Shown here: positions 48,321-58,297 of the stretch, one piece after another
How positions within the stretch are numbered: position 1 is the stretch's first letter
Layout: each line of letters opens with the position of its first letter
Assembly: GCF_003590945.1 (NCBI RefSeq)
Contig: NZ_QYUK01000011.1
Location: 2,260,001 to 2,324,000, forward strand
From: Oleomonas cavernae
Lineage (GTDB): Bacteria > Pseudomonadota > Alphaproteobacteria > Zavarziniales > Zavarziniaceae
Direction: 5' to 3'
Length of the DNA stretch: 64,000 nt
Made by a program: the position numbers and the translations under genes
The notes under the pieces: model-generated
The model's database searches: none
Seen by the model: only the letters and a program-made list of their open reading frames with translations
What the model was told of the DNA's origin: nothing

Positions 48321-48542
48321 CTATTCCGCGGCACGCGCCGGCCGGCGGCGGTAGTAGTCGACCACCCAGCAGCGCAGGGCGGAGGTGAAATTGCCGCCGC
48401 GCGCCCCGGCCGAAACCCGCTCGCACAGGCCGGCGAGATCGACCTGCTCGCGATGGCAGATTTCCTCGACCGCCTCCCACAAGGTGGGTTCGAGACGGAT
48501 ACTCGTCCGCCGGCCCTGAATTCTGACGTTGCGCACCTGCAT
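48321..48542 (-). CDS. ribbon-helix-helix domain protein
   Basis: 73 residues from ATG 48542: VRIQGRRTSIRLEPTLWEAV, EEICHREQVDLAGL, ARGGNFTSALRCWVVDYYRR is the RHH_4-type transcription-factor fold, found in alphaproteobacteria. An ATG at 48569 would add nine residues. Probable DNA-binding regulator; target unknown. No TA partner next to it. Confidence 0.78.
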   Translation of the reverse strand: MQVRNVRIQGRRTSIRLEPTLWEAVEEICHREQVDLAGLCERVSAGARGGNFTSALRCWVVDYYRRRPARAAE

Positions 48543-48645
48543 GCCTGCCTCGCCGCGCTCGATCGGCATGGCCAGCATCATGGCACAAGTGGCAGACGGC
48601 ACATCAAAAAAGTTGTGCCGCCGGCAAATACCCCCGTGGCGGGCG

Positions 48646-50742
48646 TCAGAACAGGAAGTCACTCGCGTCGAGCACGCCCAGGTTCACGCCTTGCAGGATG
48701 AACTTGTCGGTCCCGAAAGCGATCACCACATCGGCCCCGACCTGCGACATGTGCGACTGGATGTCGGCGAAGGAATTCGCGACGCTGCCCGTGAAGTCCA
48801 GGTAGTCGTAGTTGTTGGTGAAGTCCTTCACCGTATCCACGCCCGTGCCCGTCGCGAAGACGAAGGTATCGCGGCCGGCATCGCCCTGCAGCGTGTCGTT
48901 GCCGGCGCCGCCGTCGATCCGGTCGTGGCCCTCGTCGCCGAACAGGGCGTCGAGATCGAGGCCGCCGAACAATTGGTCGTTCATCAGACCGCCGTGGAGC
49001 GTGTCGTTGCCGGCACCGCCTGTCAGCGTATCGGTCCCGTTGCCGCCCGACAGGCTGTCGTTCTGGGTGCCGCCGTCCAGCGTATCGTTGCCCTCGCCGC
49101 CTTCCAGGGCATCGGCCCCGGCATCGCCGTTGATGGTGTCGTTGCCGTCCTCGCCGCGCAGCCAGTCGAGGCCCTGGCCGCCCGAAATCGTGTCGGCCCC
49201 CAGGCCGCCCGTCACATAGTTGGCCGCGTTGTTGCCGGTCAGCGTGTCGTCGAAGGACGAACCGCTGATGTTTTCGATTTGCGTGAGAGTGCCGCCCTGC
49301 ACCCCGCCGATGCTGAACTTGCCGAGCGTCAGGTTGACCACCGCCGGCCCATCGGCGTTGTAGATGGTGAGCGTGTCGATCCCCGTGCCGCCGTTGTAGC
49401 TGTCGCCGCTGCTCAAGGGGCCGTCGACGACGAACGTGTCGCTGCCGCCGCCGCCGACCACCTTGTCCTTGCCGCCTTCGAGCAGCCAGAAGACATCGTT
49501 GCCGCCGCCGCCGATCAGCGTGTCGTTGCCGGCGCTGTCATACATGGTGTAGGCGGCATCGGTTTCGGCGCTGGCGTCGATGTAGGCGTAATTGCCGGAT
49601 CCCAGGGCGCTGGAAACGCTGACCAGCAGGGATTCGCCCGTGTTCAGGTTGCCGTCGGCTAAGAAGAGCTTGTAGGTGAAGCCCGACCGCAGCACCACCC
49701 GTTCGAGCCCGGCCAGGCCGTCGTCGGCGAAATAGACGCCGGCACTATAGTCGCCGGTGAGATCCAGCGTGTCATAGCCGCTGCCGCCGTAGACCAGGTC
49801 CGAGGCGTCGAGCCCGCCGTTGAAATAGAAGGAGTCGTCCCCGCCCAGGCCGGAGAAATAGTCGCTGCCCGAATAGCCGGCGCGGAACAGGTCGCCCGAC
49901 TGGCCGCCGGTGAAGACCTCGTTGCCGGCGCCGTCATAGAAGTCGAACCAGCCGTCCGTCTCCTGGGAGCCGTTGAAGACCACCGAGAGGCCGGGAGCCA
50001 GCGAACGGACGTCGATATTCAGCATCTGCCCAGCGGCCAGCAGGCTGTCGGCCGCCTGGAAGGAGGCGCCGAAGTCGCCGGTAACGTTCAGTGTTTCGAC
50101 ATTCTTGAAATTGGCGCCGGTGAGCTGGACGGTCGCCGGCTGCACCCCGCGGAAGTAGACGACGTCCGACCCGGCGCCGCCGTCGAACACGTCGCCCGCG
50201 CCGAAATTGTTCTCGGCCACCAGAACGTCGTTACCGCCCTGGCCGTCGACAAAGTCCGTGCCGCCATAGGACATCGACATGGCGTCGGCGCCCTGGCCGC
50301 CGATCAGGATGTCGTCGCCGTAGGAGTCGGAGACATTGAAGCCGCCGTCGGTCTCGGCCGAACCGTTGAAATGCAGGTAATGGCCCGTGCCGCCGAAGCC
50401 CACGCCATAGGCGCTGACCGTCATCGCCTGGCCGGCGGCGACCGTGTTGTTGCTGGTCGTGATGTCGTAGGAAAAGCCCGTGGTCATTTCGAGCTTTTCG
50501 ACAAAGCGAACCGTGGTCGAATTGAACGTCAGACCGGCGCCGTAATCGCCCTTCAGGGTCAGCGTGTCGACGCCGTCGCCGCCGTTGACCTTGTCGGCAG
50601 CCATCAAGGTGGCGCCGAAATCGATTTTGTCGTCGCCCCCGTTGCCGTTGACCGTGTCGACGCCGCCTTGGGTCATGTCGAAGGTATCGGGGTCGATGGT
50701 GCCTTGCTTGGTGTCGTTATTGTTGGTGCCTACGAAGTCCAT
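48646..50742 (-). CDS. RTX-type calcium-binding protein 1
   Basis: 698-residue Gly/Asp-rich acidic protein. C-terminal third has classic GGxGxDxLxG nonapeptides (e.g. GGLGADTISGGQGLDWL, GGTQNDSLSGGNGTDTL, GDEGHDRIDGGAGNDTL). The N-terminal two thirds have three related ~105-residue units each with an [AQ]ETD segment (SAETDGGFNVSD, SQETDGWFDFYD, SAETDAAYTMYD). No signal peptide; C-terminal TDKFILQGVNLGVLDASDFLF suits type I secretion. Start ATG 50742 (MDFVGTNNND). No HlyBD genes in the window. Confidence 0.85.
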   Translation of the reverse strand: MDFVGTNNNDTKQGTIDPDTFDMTQGGVDTVNGNGGDDKIDFGATLMAADKVNGGDGVDTLTLKGDYGAGLTFNSTTVRFVEKLEMTTGFSYDITTSNNTVAAGQAMTVSAYGVGFGGTGHYLHFNGSAETDGGFNVSDSYGDDILIGGQGADAMSMSYGGTDFVDGQGGNDVLVAENNFGAGDVFDGGAGSDVVYFRGVQPATVQLTGANFKNVETLNVTGDFGASFQAADSLLAAGQMLNIDVRSLAPGLSVVFNGSQETDGWFDFYDGAGNEVFTGGQSGDLFRAGYSGSDYFSGLGGDDSFYFNGGLDASDLVYGGSGYDTLDLTGDYSAGVYFADDGLAGLERVVLRSGFTYKLFLADGNLNTGESLLVSVSSALGSGNYAYIDASAETDAAYTMYDSAGNDTLIGGGGNDVFWLLEGGKDKVVGGGGSDTFVVDGPLSSGDSYNGGTGIDTLTIYNADGPAVVNLTLGKFSIGGVQGGTLTQIENISGSSFDDTLTGNNAANYVTGGLGADTISGGQGLDWLRGEDGNDTINGDAGADALEGGEGNDTLDGGTQNDSLSGGNGTDTLTGGAGNDTLHGGLMNDQLFGGLDLDALFGDEGHDRIDGGAGNDTLQGDAGRDTFVFATGTGVDTVKDFTNNYDYLDFTGSVANSFADIQSHMSQVGADVVIAFGTDKFILQGVNLGVLDASDFLF

Positions 50743-50841
50743 GATGTCGTCTCGATCCCCTGGATTGGGCCGCCCGTCTATAGCCGAGCGGCCCGGATGC
50801 AAGCAAAGGCAGTCCTGCCAAAATGTTCATCCGTCACGGTG

Positions 50842-51105
50842 TTAACGCTCCCCCGGCGCCAGCAGCGTCAGTTGCAGGGCATGCAGACCGTCGGCGAATT
50901 CCTGGGCCAGCAGGGCGTTGACCTGGCGATGGCGGGCGACCCGGCCCTGGCCGGCGAAGGCGGCCGAGACGACCTTGATGTTGAAATGGGTCTCGCCTGC
51001 CTCGCGGTGGCCGGCGTGACCTGCATGACGGGCGGAATCGTCGACCACTTCGACAAGGGTCGGCGCCAGCGCCTGCTCGAGTTTTTCGCGGATTCGATCG
51101 GCCAT
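50842..51105 (-). CDS. bolA: BolA family protein
   Basis: 87-residue BolA: RIREKLEQALAPTLVEVVDD, ETHFNIKVVSAAFAGQGRVA, RHRQVNALLAQEF, HALQLTLLAPGE. Binds [2Fe-2S] with monothiol glutaredoxins. His in the H-R-x-V loop is present. ATG 51105. Divergent from the dnaJ-like gene by 91 bp; bolA beside dnaJ-cobS-cobT is typical of alphaproteobacteria. Confidence 0.92.
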   Translation of the reverse strand: MADRIREKLEQALAPTLVEVVDDSARHAGHAGHREAGETHFNIKVVSAAFAGQGRVARHRQVNALLAQEFADGLHALQLTLLAPGER

Positions 51106-51196
51106 GCGCATTGGGAATTCCCGTCCTGACGCCGCGTCGACATATCACCTGCCGGCCGCGCTTGTTTCACGTTTGCGCCGCACCCATAATCCCTGA

Positions 51197-51820
51197 ATGT
51201 CCCGGAAGGAAAGCGCATATCCGCGCCGGGCCGCGAACGGCCCCCGCGAAACCCCGGCGCTGCGCGTCTGCGCAGCGGACGGTTGCGCTTGCCCGGGCGA
51301 ATACCGGGCGCCGCGCTCCCGCGATCCGGCCGACGAGCCGCTGTGGTTCTGCCTCGATCATGTCCGGGAATACAACAAGTCGTGGAACTGGTTCGACGGC
51401 ATGGGCCAGGACGAGATCGAACGCTATCAGAGCCAGAACTCCACCTGGCAGCGGCCGACCTGGCGCCTGGGCGAGCGCTCGGCCGGCAGCCGCGCCAACA
51501 ACGGCGACACGGCCAGCCACCATGACCCCTTCGACCTGCTGGGCGAGGCCGGCTATCGCTTCGACGGCAAGGCCAAGGCGGGCGCCGTGCCGGAAGCCCG
51601 CCGCATCTCGCCCGAAGACAAGCATGCCCTGGCCGTGCTGGAACTTGACGCCGGCGTCAGTGCCCCGGACGTCAAGTCGCGCTACAAGGCGCTTGTGAAA
51701 CGCTACCATCCTGATCGCAACGGCGGGGACAAGTCCGCCGAAGCCCGGCTGCGCGAAGTGATCGATGCCTATCGGCACCTGCGCACCAAGGGCTTCATGC
51801 GTGAGGAAGCAACCAGGTAA
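51197..51820 (+). CDS. DnaJ-domain (J-domain) protein
   Basis: 207 residues. N-terminal Cys motif [15 protein letters not shown] (zinc-like), then [21 protein letters not shown], and a C-terminal J-domain: [28 protein letters not shown] with intact HPD at about 174-176. This type lies next to cobS in alphaproteobacteria; probable Hsp70 co-chaperone, perhaps for cobalt-chelatase assembly (inference). Confidence 0.88.
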   Translation: MSRKESAYPRRAANGPRETPALRVCAADGCACPGEYRAPRSRDPADEPLWFCLDHVREYNKSWNWFDGMGQDEIERYQSQNSTWQRPTWRLGERSAGSRANNGDTASHHDPFDLLGEAGYRFDGKAKAGAVPEARRISPEDKHALAVLELDAGVSAPDVKSRYKALVKRYHPDRNGGDKSAEARLREVIDAYRHLRTKGFMREEATR

Positions 51821-51851
51821 CCGGTATTTAAGCCCGCGAGTAGGATCGAAC

Positions 51852-52844
51852 ATGACTGCAACCGCCACCGCTGCGCCCCGCGAAGGCATGCCCGACATCA
51901 AGGTGTCGGCGCGCCAGTTGTTCGGGATCGACAGCGACCTCGAAGTGCCTGCCTTCTCGACGGCGAACGAATATGTTCCCGACGTCGACGAGAGCTATCG
52001 CTTCGATCGCGAGACCACCTTGGCCGTGCTCGCGGGCTTTGCCTATAACCGGCGCGTCATGATCCAGGGCTATCACGGCACCGGCAAGTCGACCCATATC
52101 GAGCAGGTGGCGGCGCGCCTGAACTGGCCCTGCATCCGCATCAACCTGGACAGCCACATCAGCCGCATCGACCTGGTGGGCAAGGATGCGATCGTGCTGA
52201 AGGAAGGCCGCCAGGTCACCGAGTTCCGCGAAGGCATCCTGCCCTGGGCCCTGCAAAGCCCGACCGCCCTGGTGTTCGACGAATACGACGCCGGCCGGCC
52301 CGACGTGATGTTCGTGATCCAGCGCGTGCTGGAAGTCGAAGGCCGCCTGACCCTGCTGGACCAGAACCGCGTCATCCGCCCGCACCCGGGCTTCCGCCTG
52401 TTCTCGACCGCCAACACGGTCGGCCTGGGCGACACCACCGGCCTCTATCACGGCACCCAGCAGATCAACCAGGGCCAGATGGACCGCTGGAACATCGTGG
52501 TGACGCTCAACTACCTGCCCAAGGAGCAGGAAGTGGCGATCGTCCTGGCAAAGTCGCCCAGCTTCGACACGGCGGAAGGGCGCAAGTCGATCAACGCCAT
52601 GGTCGGCGTCGCCGAGTTGTCGCGCGCGGGCTTCATCGCCGGCGACATCTCGACCGTGATGTCGCCCCGCACCGTGATCACCTGGGCCGAGAATGCGCGC
52701 ATCTTCAACGATATCGCCTTCGCCTTCCGGGTGACCTTCCTCAACAAGTGCGACGAGGTCGAACGGGCGACGGTGGCCGAGTACTACCAGCGCTGCTTCG
52801 GTAAGGAACTGCCCGAGTCCGCCGCCAACATCCGCATGTCCTGA
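51852..52844 (+). CDS. cobS: cobaltochelatase subunit CobS
   Basis: 330-residue AAA+ ATPase that with CobT and CobN inserts cobalt into hydrogenobyrinic acid a,c-diamide (aerobic B12 route). Walker A GYHGTGKS 73-80, [34 protein letters not shown], and [17 protein letters not shown] 51852. CobN is not in the window. The cofactor would serve the methylmalonyl-CoA mutase at 27664-29812. Confidence 0.96.
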   Translation: MTATATAAPREGMPDIKVSARQLFGIDSDLEVPAFSTANEYVPDVDESYRFDRETTLAVLAGFAYNRRVMIQGYHGTGKSTHIEQVAARLNWPCIRINLDSHISRIDLVGKDAIVLKEGRQVTEFREGILPWALQSPTALVFDEYDAGRPDVMFVIQRVLEVEGRLTLLDQNRVIRPHPGFRLFSTANTVGLGDTTGLYHGTQQINQGQMDRWNIVVTLNYLPKEQEVAIVLAKSPSFDTAEGRKSINAMVGVAELSRAGFIAGDISTVMSPRTVITWAENARIFNDIAFAFRVTFLNKCDEVERATVAEYYQRCFGKELPESAANIRMS

Positions 52845-52851
52845 TCCTTCG

Positions 52852-54782
52852 ATGTCCAGGCCCGAGAGTCCTGTCGAACCCTTCAAGCGCGCCGTCGCCG
52901 CGACCATGCGCGCGATTGCCGAGAAGACCGAGCTGACCGTCGCCTTCGGCGCCGAGGGGATGAGCAATCGCCCCAATGCCGCCGCCCCGGCAGCGGCTTT
53001 GCCGGCGTGTCGGGTGCCGCCGCCAGCCCAGGCGCGGCCGCGCGACTACCCCTGCCCTCGCGCGAGCTGACGCCGGCCGAGGTCGCCCAGGTGCGTGGCC
53101 AGGCCGACTCGATGGCCCTGCGCCTGCGCCACCACGACGACAAGCTGCACGGCCAGTTCGTGCCCGAAGGCACCACCGCCCGGGCCGTGTTCGACGCGGT
53201 CGAACAGGCGCGCTGCGAGTCGATCGGGGCCAACGACATGCTGGGCGTCGCCGGCAACCTGGGCGCCATGCTGGAAGAGCGCTGCAAGGCGCGGGGTTAT
53301 GCCCGCATCACCGAACGCGCCGACGCGCCCTTGTCGGAGGCAGTCGCCCTGATGGTGCGCGAGCGCCTGACCGGCAGCCGGCCGCCCGACTCCGCGACCA
53401 AGATGGTCGACCTGTGGCGCGACTGGATCGACGAGAAGGGCGGCCGCGACCTCGACCGGCTGGCCGCCGTGCAGGGCGACCAGGCCGCCTTTGCCCGTGC
53501 CTCGCGCAAGCTGATCGCCGACCTCGGCCTGTCCGAGGACATGGGCGCCGAACCCGAGGAGAACGAGGACAAGGACGACAGCGAGGACGAGAACGACCAG
53601 GAAGGCGACGGCGACGAGAACCAGGGCGACGGCGTCGCCCCCGAAGGCTCGAGCACCGAAATGGTCGAATCCGACGACCCCAGCGCCGACGATTCGACCG
53701 AGACCGCCGTCCACGTCGATTCCGAAGACGACATGGACGGGGCCGAGGGCGACGATTCCTCGGAAGCCATGCGGCCCTGGCGGCCCAACGGCCCGATCAC
53801 CAACGAGCCGGGCGAGCCGCCCTACCGCGCCTTCACCACCGAATTCGACGAGGAAACCGAGGCCGAGGACCTGTGCGACGCCGACGAGATGACGCGCCTG
53901 CGCGCCTATCTCGACCAGCAGCTCCTGTCCTTGCAGGGCGTCGTCTCCAAACTCGCCAACCGCCTGCAGCGCCGCCTGATGGCCAAGCAGAACCGCTCGT
54001 GGGTGTTCGATCTCGACGAGGGCATCCTGGACGCCGCGCGCCTTTCGCGCGTCGTCACCGATCCCATGCACCCGCTGTCCTTCAAGCACGAGACCGACAC
54101 GGATTTCCGCGACACGGTCGTCACCCTGCTGATCGACAATTCAGGTTCGATGCGCGGCCGGCCGATCACGGTGGCGGCGACCTGTGCCGACATCCTGGCG
54201 CGCACGCTCGAGCGCTGCTCGGTCAAGGTCGAGATCTTAGGCTTCACCACCCGCGCCTGGAAGGGTGGGCAGAGCCGGGAGCGCTGGCTCAAGGACGGCA
54301 AGCCGCCGCAGCCCGGCCGCCTGAACGACCTGCGCCATATCGTCTACAAGAATGCCGATGCGCCCTGGCGCCGGGCCCGCAAGAACTTAGGCCTGATGAT
54401 GCGCGAGGGCTTGCTGAAGGAGAACATCGACGGCGAGGCCCTACTGTGGGCCCACAACCGCCTGATCGCCAGGGACGAGCAGCGTCGCATCCTGATGGTG
54501 ATCTCGGATGGTGCGCCGGTCGATGATTCGACCCTGTCGGTCAATTCCGGCTCGTACCTGGAGAAGCACCTGCGCCAGGTCATCGACTGGATCGAGACCC
54601 GTTCGCCGGTCGAGCTGATCGCGATCGGCATCGGCCATGACGTCACCCGTTACTACCGCCGCGCCGTGACCATCGTCGAGGCCGAGCAGTTGGGCGGCGC
54701 CATGATGGAACAACTGGCCTCCCTGTTCGACGATCAGCAGGCACCGGCGAAGGGACGTGGGCGTGCTGCTGCGCGGCGTTGA
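52852..54782 (+). pseudogene. cobT: cobaltochelatase subunit CobT, frameshifted near the 5' end
   Basis: CobT, the VWA-containing partner of CobS. ATG 52852 begins [20 protein letters not shown], typical of CobT, but this frame ends at 53070. The other frame runs from before 53007 with [20 protein letters not shown], an acidic middle (about 190-260), and [16 protein letters not shown] (MIDAS DxSxS) to the stop at 54782. The shift lies between 52956 and 52990, most simply at CCCC 52985-52988; one extra base gives 643 residues, the family size. A real gene with a sequence error is most likely. Confidence 0.88.
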
Positions 54783-55761
54783 GGGATATTTCGGGGTAGC
54801 GCTGCTGGCGCTGGCCCTTGCCGGCCCGGCCCTGGCCGATCCGATTCCGATCGATGCCGCGGCGGTGCGGCTGGATCCCGACCGGCCCGAGCGCGAAACC
54901 GTCGGCAAGCTGACCTATGCCGGCGGCGTCTCGCTGCTGTCGCCGGATCAGCGCTTCGGCGGCTGGTCGGCCATGGTGATCAGTGCGGACGGCAGCCACC
55001 TGACGGCGATTTCCGATATCGGCTGGCGCATGACCGCGACCATCGCCCGGCAGGACGGCCGCATCGTGGGCTTGATGGAGGTCGATCTGGCCGCACTCGC
55101 CGGCCCCGACGGCAAGCCGATCGCCGGCGACAAGGAAGCCGCCGATGCCGAGGGCATGGCGGTGATGCCCGACGGCGGCATCGCCGTGGCCTTCGAGCGC
55201 CAGCACCGGGTCTGGCACTACCCGGCCGCGCGCGACGGTGGCGATGCCCTGCTGGGCGTGCCGGTGCCGATCGACACCCCCGCCGCGCTGACCGCGGCCG
55301 AATCCAACGGCGGCCTGGAAGCGCTCGAGGCCCTGCCCGACGGCAGCCTCGTCGGCTTTGCCGAGGAATTGCCCGACGGCAAGGGGCACCATACCGGCTG
55401 GATCTTCGGCGGCCCTGCGGCGGCGCAGCCGCGCACCCTGCGCCTGGACGCGATCGGCATCCTCAAGCCGACCGACCTCAAGCGGCTGCCCTCAGGCGAC
55501 CTCCTGCTGCTGGAGCGGCGCTATACCGTGGCCGGCGGCCCGGGCGCCCGGCTGTCGATCATCGACGCCGCCGCGCTCGACGGCGCCAAGCCCATCCACA
55601 GCCGCGAACTGGCCCAGATCCCGGCCAATCTCACCGTCGACAATTTCGAGGCCCTGGGGGTCTGGCAGGACGCCAAGGGCGGGCAATACGCCGTCATCCT
55701 GTCCGATGACAATTTCAGTGCCGTCCAGCGCACCCTGCTGATGGAATTCAAGCTGCCGTAG
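54757..55761 (+). CDS. phytase-like/esterase-like secreted protein
   Basis: 334-residue protein with Sec signal ([13 protein letters not shown]). Mature part: [90 protein letters not shown] and NFEALGVW, which is the 'esterase-like activity of phytase' beta-propeller. This gene often follows cobT in alphaproteobacteria. GTG 54757 overlaps cobT by 26 bp. Substrate unknown. Confidence 0.85.
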   Translation: MGVLLRGVEGYFGVALLALALAGPALADPIPIDAAAVRLDPDRPERETVGKLTYAGGVSLLSPDQRFGGWSAMVISADGSHLTAISDIGWRMTATIARQDGRIVGLMEVDLAALAGPDGKPIAGDKEAADAEGMAVMPDGGIAVAFERQHRVWHYPAARDGGDALLGVPVPIDTPAALTAAESNGGLEALEALPDGSLVGFAEELPDGKGHHTGWIFGGPAAAQPRTLRLDAIGILKPTDLKRLPSGDLLLLERRYTVAGGPGARLSIIDAAALDGAKPIHSRELAQIPANLTVDNFEALGVWQDAKGGQYAVILSDDNFSAVQRTLLMEFKLP

Positions 55762-55763
55762 CT

Positions 55764-55903
55764 CCCCTCTCCGCCGCTTGCGGGGGAGAGGGAGGGGCCC
55801 GCCGCGTCAGCGATGGGAGGGTGAGGTGGTGGCCTGGGCCAGATCTCGCTCTACGCCACCAACCCACCTCACCCAACCCTCTCCCCCTGAAGGGCGGAGA
55901 GGG
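55764..55903. repeat. about 140-bp inverted repeat, family 2 copy B (convergent-gene spacer)
   Basis: Same layout as 16840-16980: CCCCTCTCCGCC at one end, GGGCGGAGAGGG at the other, with inner GGGTGAGGTGG / CCCACCTCACCC arms. It begins 3 bp after one stop and ends 16 bp before the convergent stop at 55919, so it fills the spacer and may terminate both transcripts. Confidence 0.8.
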
Positions 55904-55918
55904 CTTTGCGCACCGTGC

Positions 55919-56476
55919 TCAAGCGGCCCGGGGCTGCCGGGCGTAGGCGATGAACAGGCGGAAGGGGGCCAGCAGGCCCAGCGCGAAGATCAGCTTCACG
56001 GCGAGGTCGCCGGCAGCCCAGCCAAGCCAGGGCAGGCCGGTCAGGGCGAAGGCGGCGGTGAAAAACACCGCTGTATCGACCACCGAGCCCAGCGCCGAGG
56101 CGACCAGGGGCGCGCGCCACCAGCTTTGCCGGCGCAGGCGGTTGAACACGGTGACGTCCAGCAATTGCCCGACCAGGAAGGCCAGACCGGAGGCGGCGGC
56201 GATGCGGGGCTCGGCCAGCAGCGCCGACAGGATGACGGCCACGAAAAAGCCGACATAGACCACGAGGCGGGCGCCCCGGGCGCCGATCTGCCGGTTGGTC
56301 AGATCGGTGACGAAGAAGGACAGCGGATAGGTGAAGGCACCCCAGGTGAGCCAGTCGGCCAGGCCGAACGGCTCGAACGGGTACTGAACCGCGATATTCG
56401 AGGCGACGACGACCACGGTCATGGCGGCAATCGCGCCGAGGAAAAATCCCCGGTCGCGGCGCGCCACGACAGTCAC
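55919..56476 (-). CDS. yhhQ: queuosine precursor transporter, YhhQ/VUT family
   Basis: 185-residue membrane protein of the VUT/YhhQ family that imports preQ0/preQ1. Six hydrophobic segments; WGAFTYPLSFFVTDLTNRQIG and ASALGSVVDTAVFF are family signatures. GTG 56476 is chosen; an in-frame GTG 56518 would overlap rpmB by 29 bp. It follows rpmB by 13 bp. Confidence 0.88.
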   Translation of the reverse strand: MTVVARRDRGFFLGAIAAMTVVVVASNIAVQYPFEPFGLADWLTWGAFTYPLSFFVTDLTNRQIGARGARLVVYVGFFVAVILSALLAEPRIAAASGLAFLVGQLLDVTVFNRLRRQSWWRAPLVASALGSVVDTAVFFTAAFALTGLPWLGWAAGDLAVKLIFALGLLAPFRLFIAYARQPRAA

Positions 56477-56489
56477 GGGCTTGGAGCCC

Positions 56490-56789
56490 TCAGGCCGCCG
56501 CGGCTGCGGTGTCGGCACGCTTCTCGACCAGCTTCTTCAGGCGGCGGGCCTTCAGCGACAGTTCGGTGTCGCGGGCGCGCAGCAGGAAGCGGTCCAGGCC
56601 GCCGTTGTGTTCGACCGAGCGCAGGGCGTTGGCCGAAATGCGGAAGCGGATCGACTGGTTCAGCGACTCGCTGATCAGCGACACATTGACCAGATTCGGC
56701 AGGAAGCGAGTTCGGGTCTTGTTGTTGGCATGGCTGACGTTGTTGCCAACGAGAACGCCCTTGCCGGTCAGTTCGCAGCGCCGAGCCAT
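56490..56789 (-). CDS. rpmB: 50S ribosomal protein L28
   Basis: 99-residue L28: [53 protein letters not shown]. Alphaproteobacterial extended type with a C-terminal helix ([13 protein letters not shown]-like). Only C5 remains of the zinc Cys. ATG 56789. Confidence 0.97.
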   Translation of the reverse strand: MARRCELTGKGVLVGNNVSHANNKTRTRFLPNLVNVSLISESLNQSIRFRISANALRSVEHNGGLDRFLLRARDTELSLKARRLKKLVEKRADTAAAAA

Positions 56790-57007
56790 GAGAATCTCCA
56801 TTTGCTTCGCGCAATAGTTACGTGTCACAGGAGGCGATACCCCCCGCGGAAGACGGGCTTTCTAGCCCTCGGGCGACGTTCCGTCAAGGGTGCGCTGACC
56901 TGCCATGTCTGCGCCCGGCGCGGGGGAGCATGCCCGGGGCGGCCTTGCTCCCCCCGGATGCGGCGCCCATCGTAAGACAAATCCCTTATCTTGCGAGAGT
57001 GACGCCG

Positions 57008-58105
57008 ATGACCTGGAGTTCCCGCCTGTTCTCGCCGTATCGCCTGGCCGCGATCGACCTGCCCAACCGAATCGTCATGGCGCCGCTGACGCGCGACCGC
57101 GCCGGCCCCGGCAACGTGCCGACCGAGCTGATGGCAAAGTACTATGCCCAGCGCGCCAGTGCCGGCCTGATCATCGCCGAGGCGACCCAGGTGATGCCGG
57201 AAGGCCAGGGCTATGACGCCACGCCCGGCATCCACAGCGAGGAACAGGCGGCCGGCTGGCGCAAGGTCACCGACGCCGTCCACGCCGCCGGCGGGCGCAT
57301 CTACCTGCAGCTCTGGCATGTCGGCCGCATCTCGCACACGGCGTTCCAGCCGGGCGGCGGCGCGCCGGTCGCTCCTTCCGCCATCCGCGCCAAGACCAAG
57401 ACCTTTTTGAACGGCGGCTTCGTCGAAGTCTCGCAGCCCCGCGCCCTCGACCTGGCCGAGATCCCCGGCATCGTCCAGGCCTATGGCGAGGCCGCCCGGC
57501 TGGCCCTGAAGGCCGGCTTCGACGGGGTCGAGATCCATGCCGCCAATGGCTATCTGATCGACCAGTTCCTGCGTGATTCGAGCAACAAGCGCGAGGATGC
57601 CTATGGCGGCCCGATCGCCAACCGCACCCGCTTCCTGTTCGAGGTGGTGGACGCGGTGACCGCCGTGTGGGGCGCGGAACGCGTCGGCATCCGGCTTGGT
57701 CCCGTGAGCCCGGCCAACGATATCGCCGACAGCAACCCCACCGCCCTGTTCAACGCCGTGGTCGACGGCCTGGATGCCCGCGGCCTCGTCTATATCCATA
57801 TTATCGAGGGTGCCACCGGCGGCGCCCGCGACCATGGCCAGCCCTATGATTTCGCTGCCCTGCGCAAGCGCTTCCGCGGCGCCTATATCGCCAACAACGG
57901 CTATGACAAAGCGCTTGCCGAGCAAACCCTGGCCGCCGACCACGCCGACCTGATCGCCTTCGGCAAGCCCTTCATCGCCAATCCCGACCTGGTCGAGCGC
58001 CTGCGCACCGACGCGCCGCTCAACCAGGTCGTGCGCGAGACGCTCTACGGCGGCGGCGCGGAGGGCTACACGGACTATCCGGTCCTGAACGAAGCGGCGG
58101 AGTAA
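57008..58105 (+). CDS. Old Yellow Enzyme-family alkene reductase
   Basis: 365-residue FMN oxidoreductase reducing alpha,beta-unsaturated carbonyls or nitro compounds with NAD(P)H. Seen: LPNRIVMAPLTRDRA, EATQVMPEGQGY, LQLWHVGRISH, DGVEIHAANGYLIDQFLRD (His-Asn substrate pair) and YGGPIANRTRFL. Best fit is the NemA/XenB-like class. ATG 57008 chosen; GTG 56999 is in frame. Confidence 0.93.
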   Translation: MTWSSRLFSPYRLAAIDLPNRIVMAPLTRDRAGPGNVPTELMAKYYAQRASAGLIIAEATQVMPEGQGYDATPGIHSEEQAAGWRKVTDAVHAAGGRIYLQLWHVGRISHTAFQPGGGAPVAPSAIRAKTKTFLNGGFVEVSQPRALDLAEIPGIVQAYGEAARLALKAGFDGVEIHAANGYLIDQFLRDSSNKREDAYGGPIANRTRFLFEVVDAVTAVWGAERVGIRLGPVSPANDIADSNPTALFNAVVDGLDARGLVYIHIIEGATGGARDHGQPYDFAALRKRFRGAYIANNGYDKALAEQTLAADHADLIAFGKPFIANPDLVERLRTDAPLNQVVRETLYGGGAEGYTDYPVLNEAAE

Positions 58106-58126
58106 GGAGCCCCGGGGAGACGTGGT

Positions 58127-58235
58127 GCGTCCTTCGAGACGCCCCTGCGGGGCTCCTCAGGATGAGGCAAGTCTTTGTGCCATAATGATTTTCCTCATCC
58201 TGAGGAGGGTGCGAAGCGCCCGTCTCGAAGGACGC
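58127..58235. repeat. 109-bp long inverted repeat
   Basis: Perfect outer arms GCGTCCTTCGAGACG and CGTCTCGAAGGACGC, and inner arms CTCCTCAGGATGAGG / CCTCATCCTGAGGAG, around a 25-bp AT-rich centre. Similar 'ccttcga...caggatg' sequence is in the MITE-like element at 33591-33773. Intergenic between the OYE and GST genes. Confidence 0.82.
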
Positions 58236-58297
58236 AAGGCGCCCGTGCAAGGCAGATCCGGCCGACGTAAGCTTCGCCCCTATCCAGGGGGTGCATC

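Noticed and set aside
53046-54089. 347-codon minus-strand frame opposite cobT
   Set aside because: Antisense of the acidic cobT region (Val/Leu-rich artefact).
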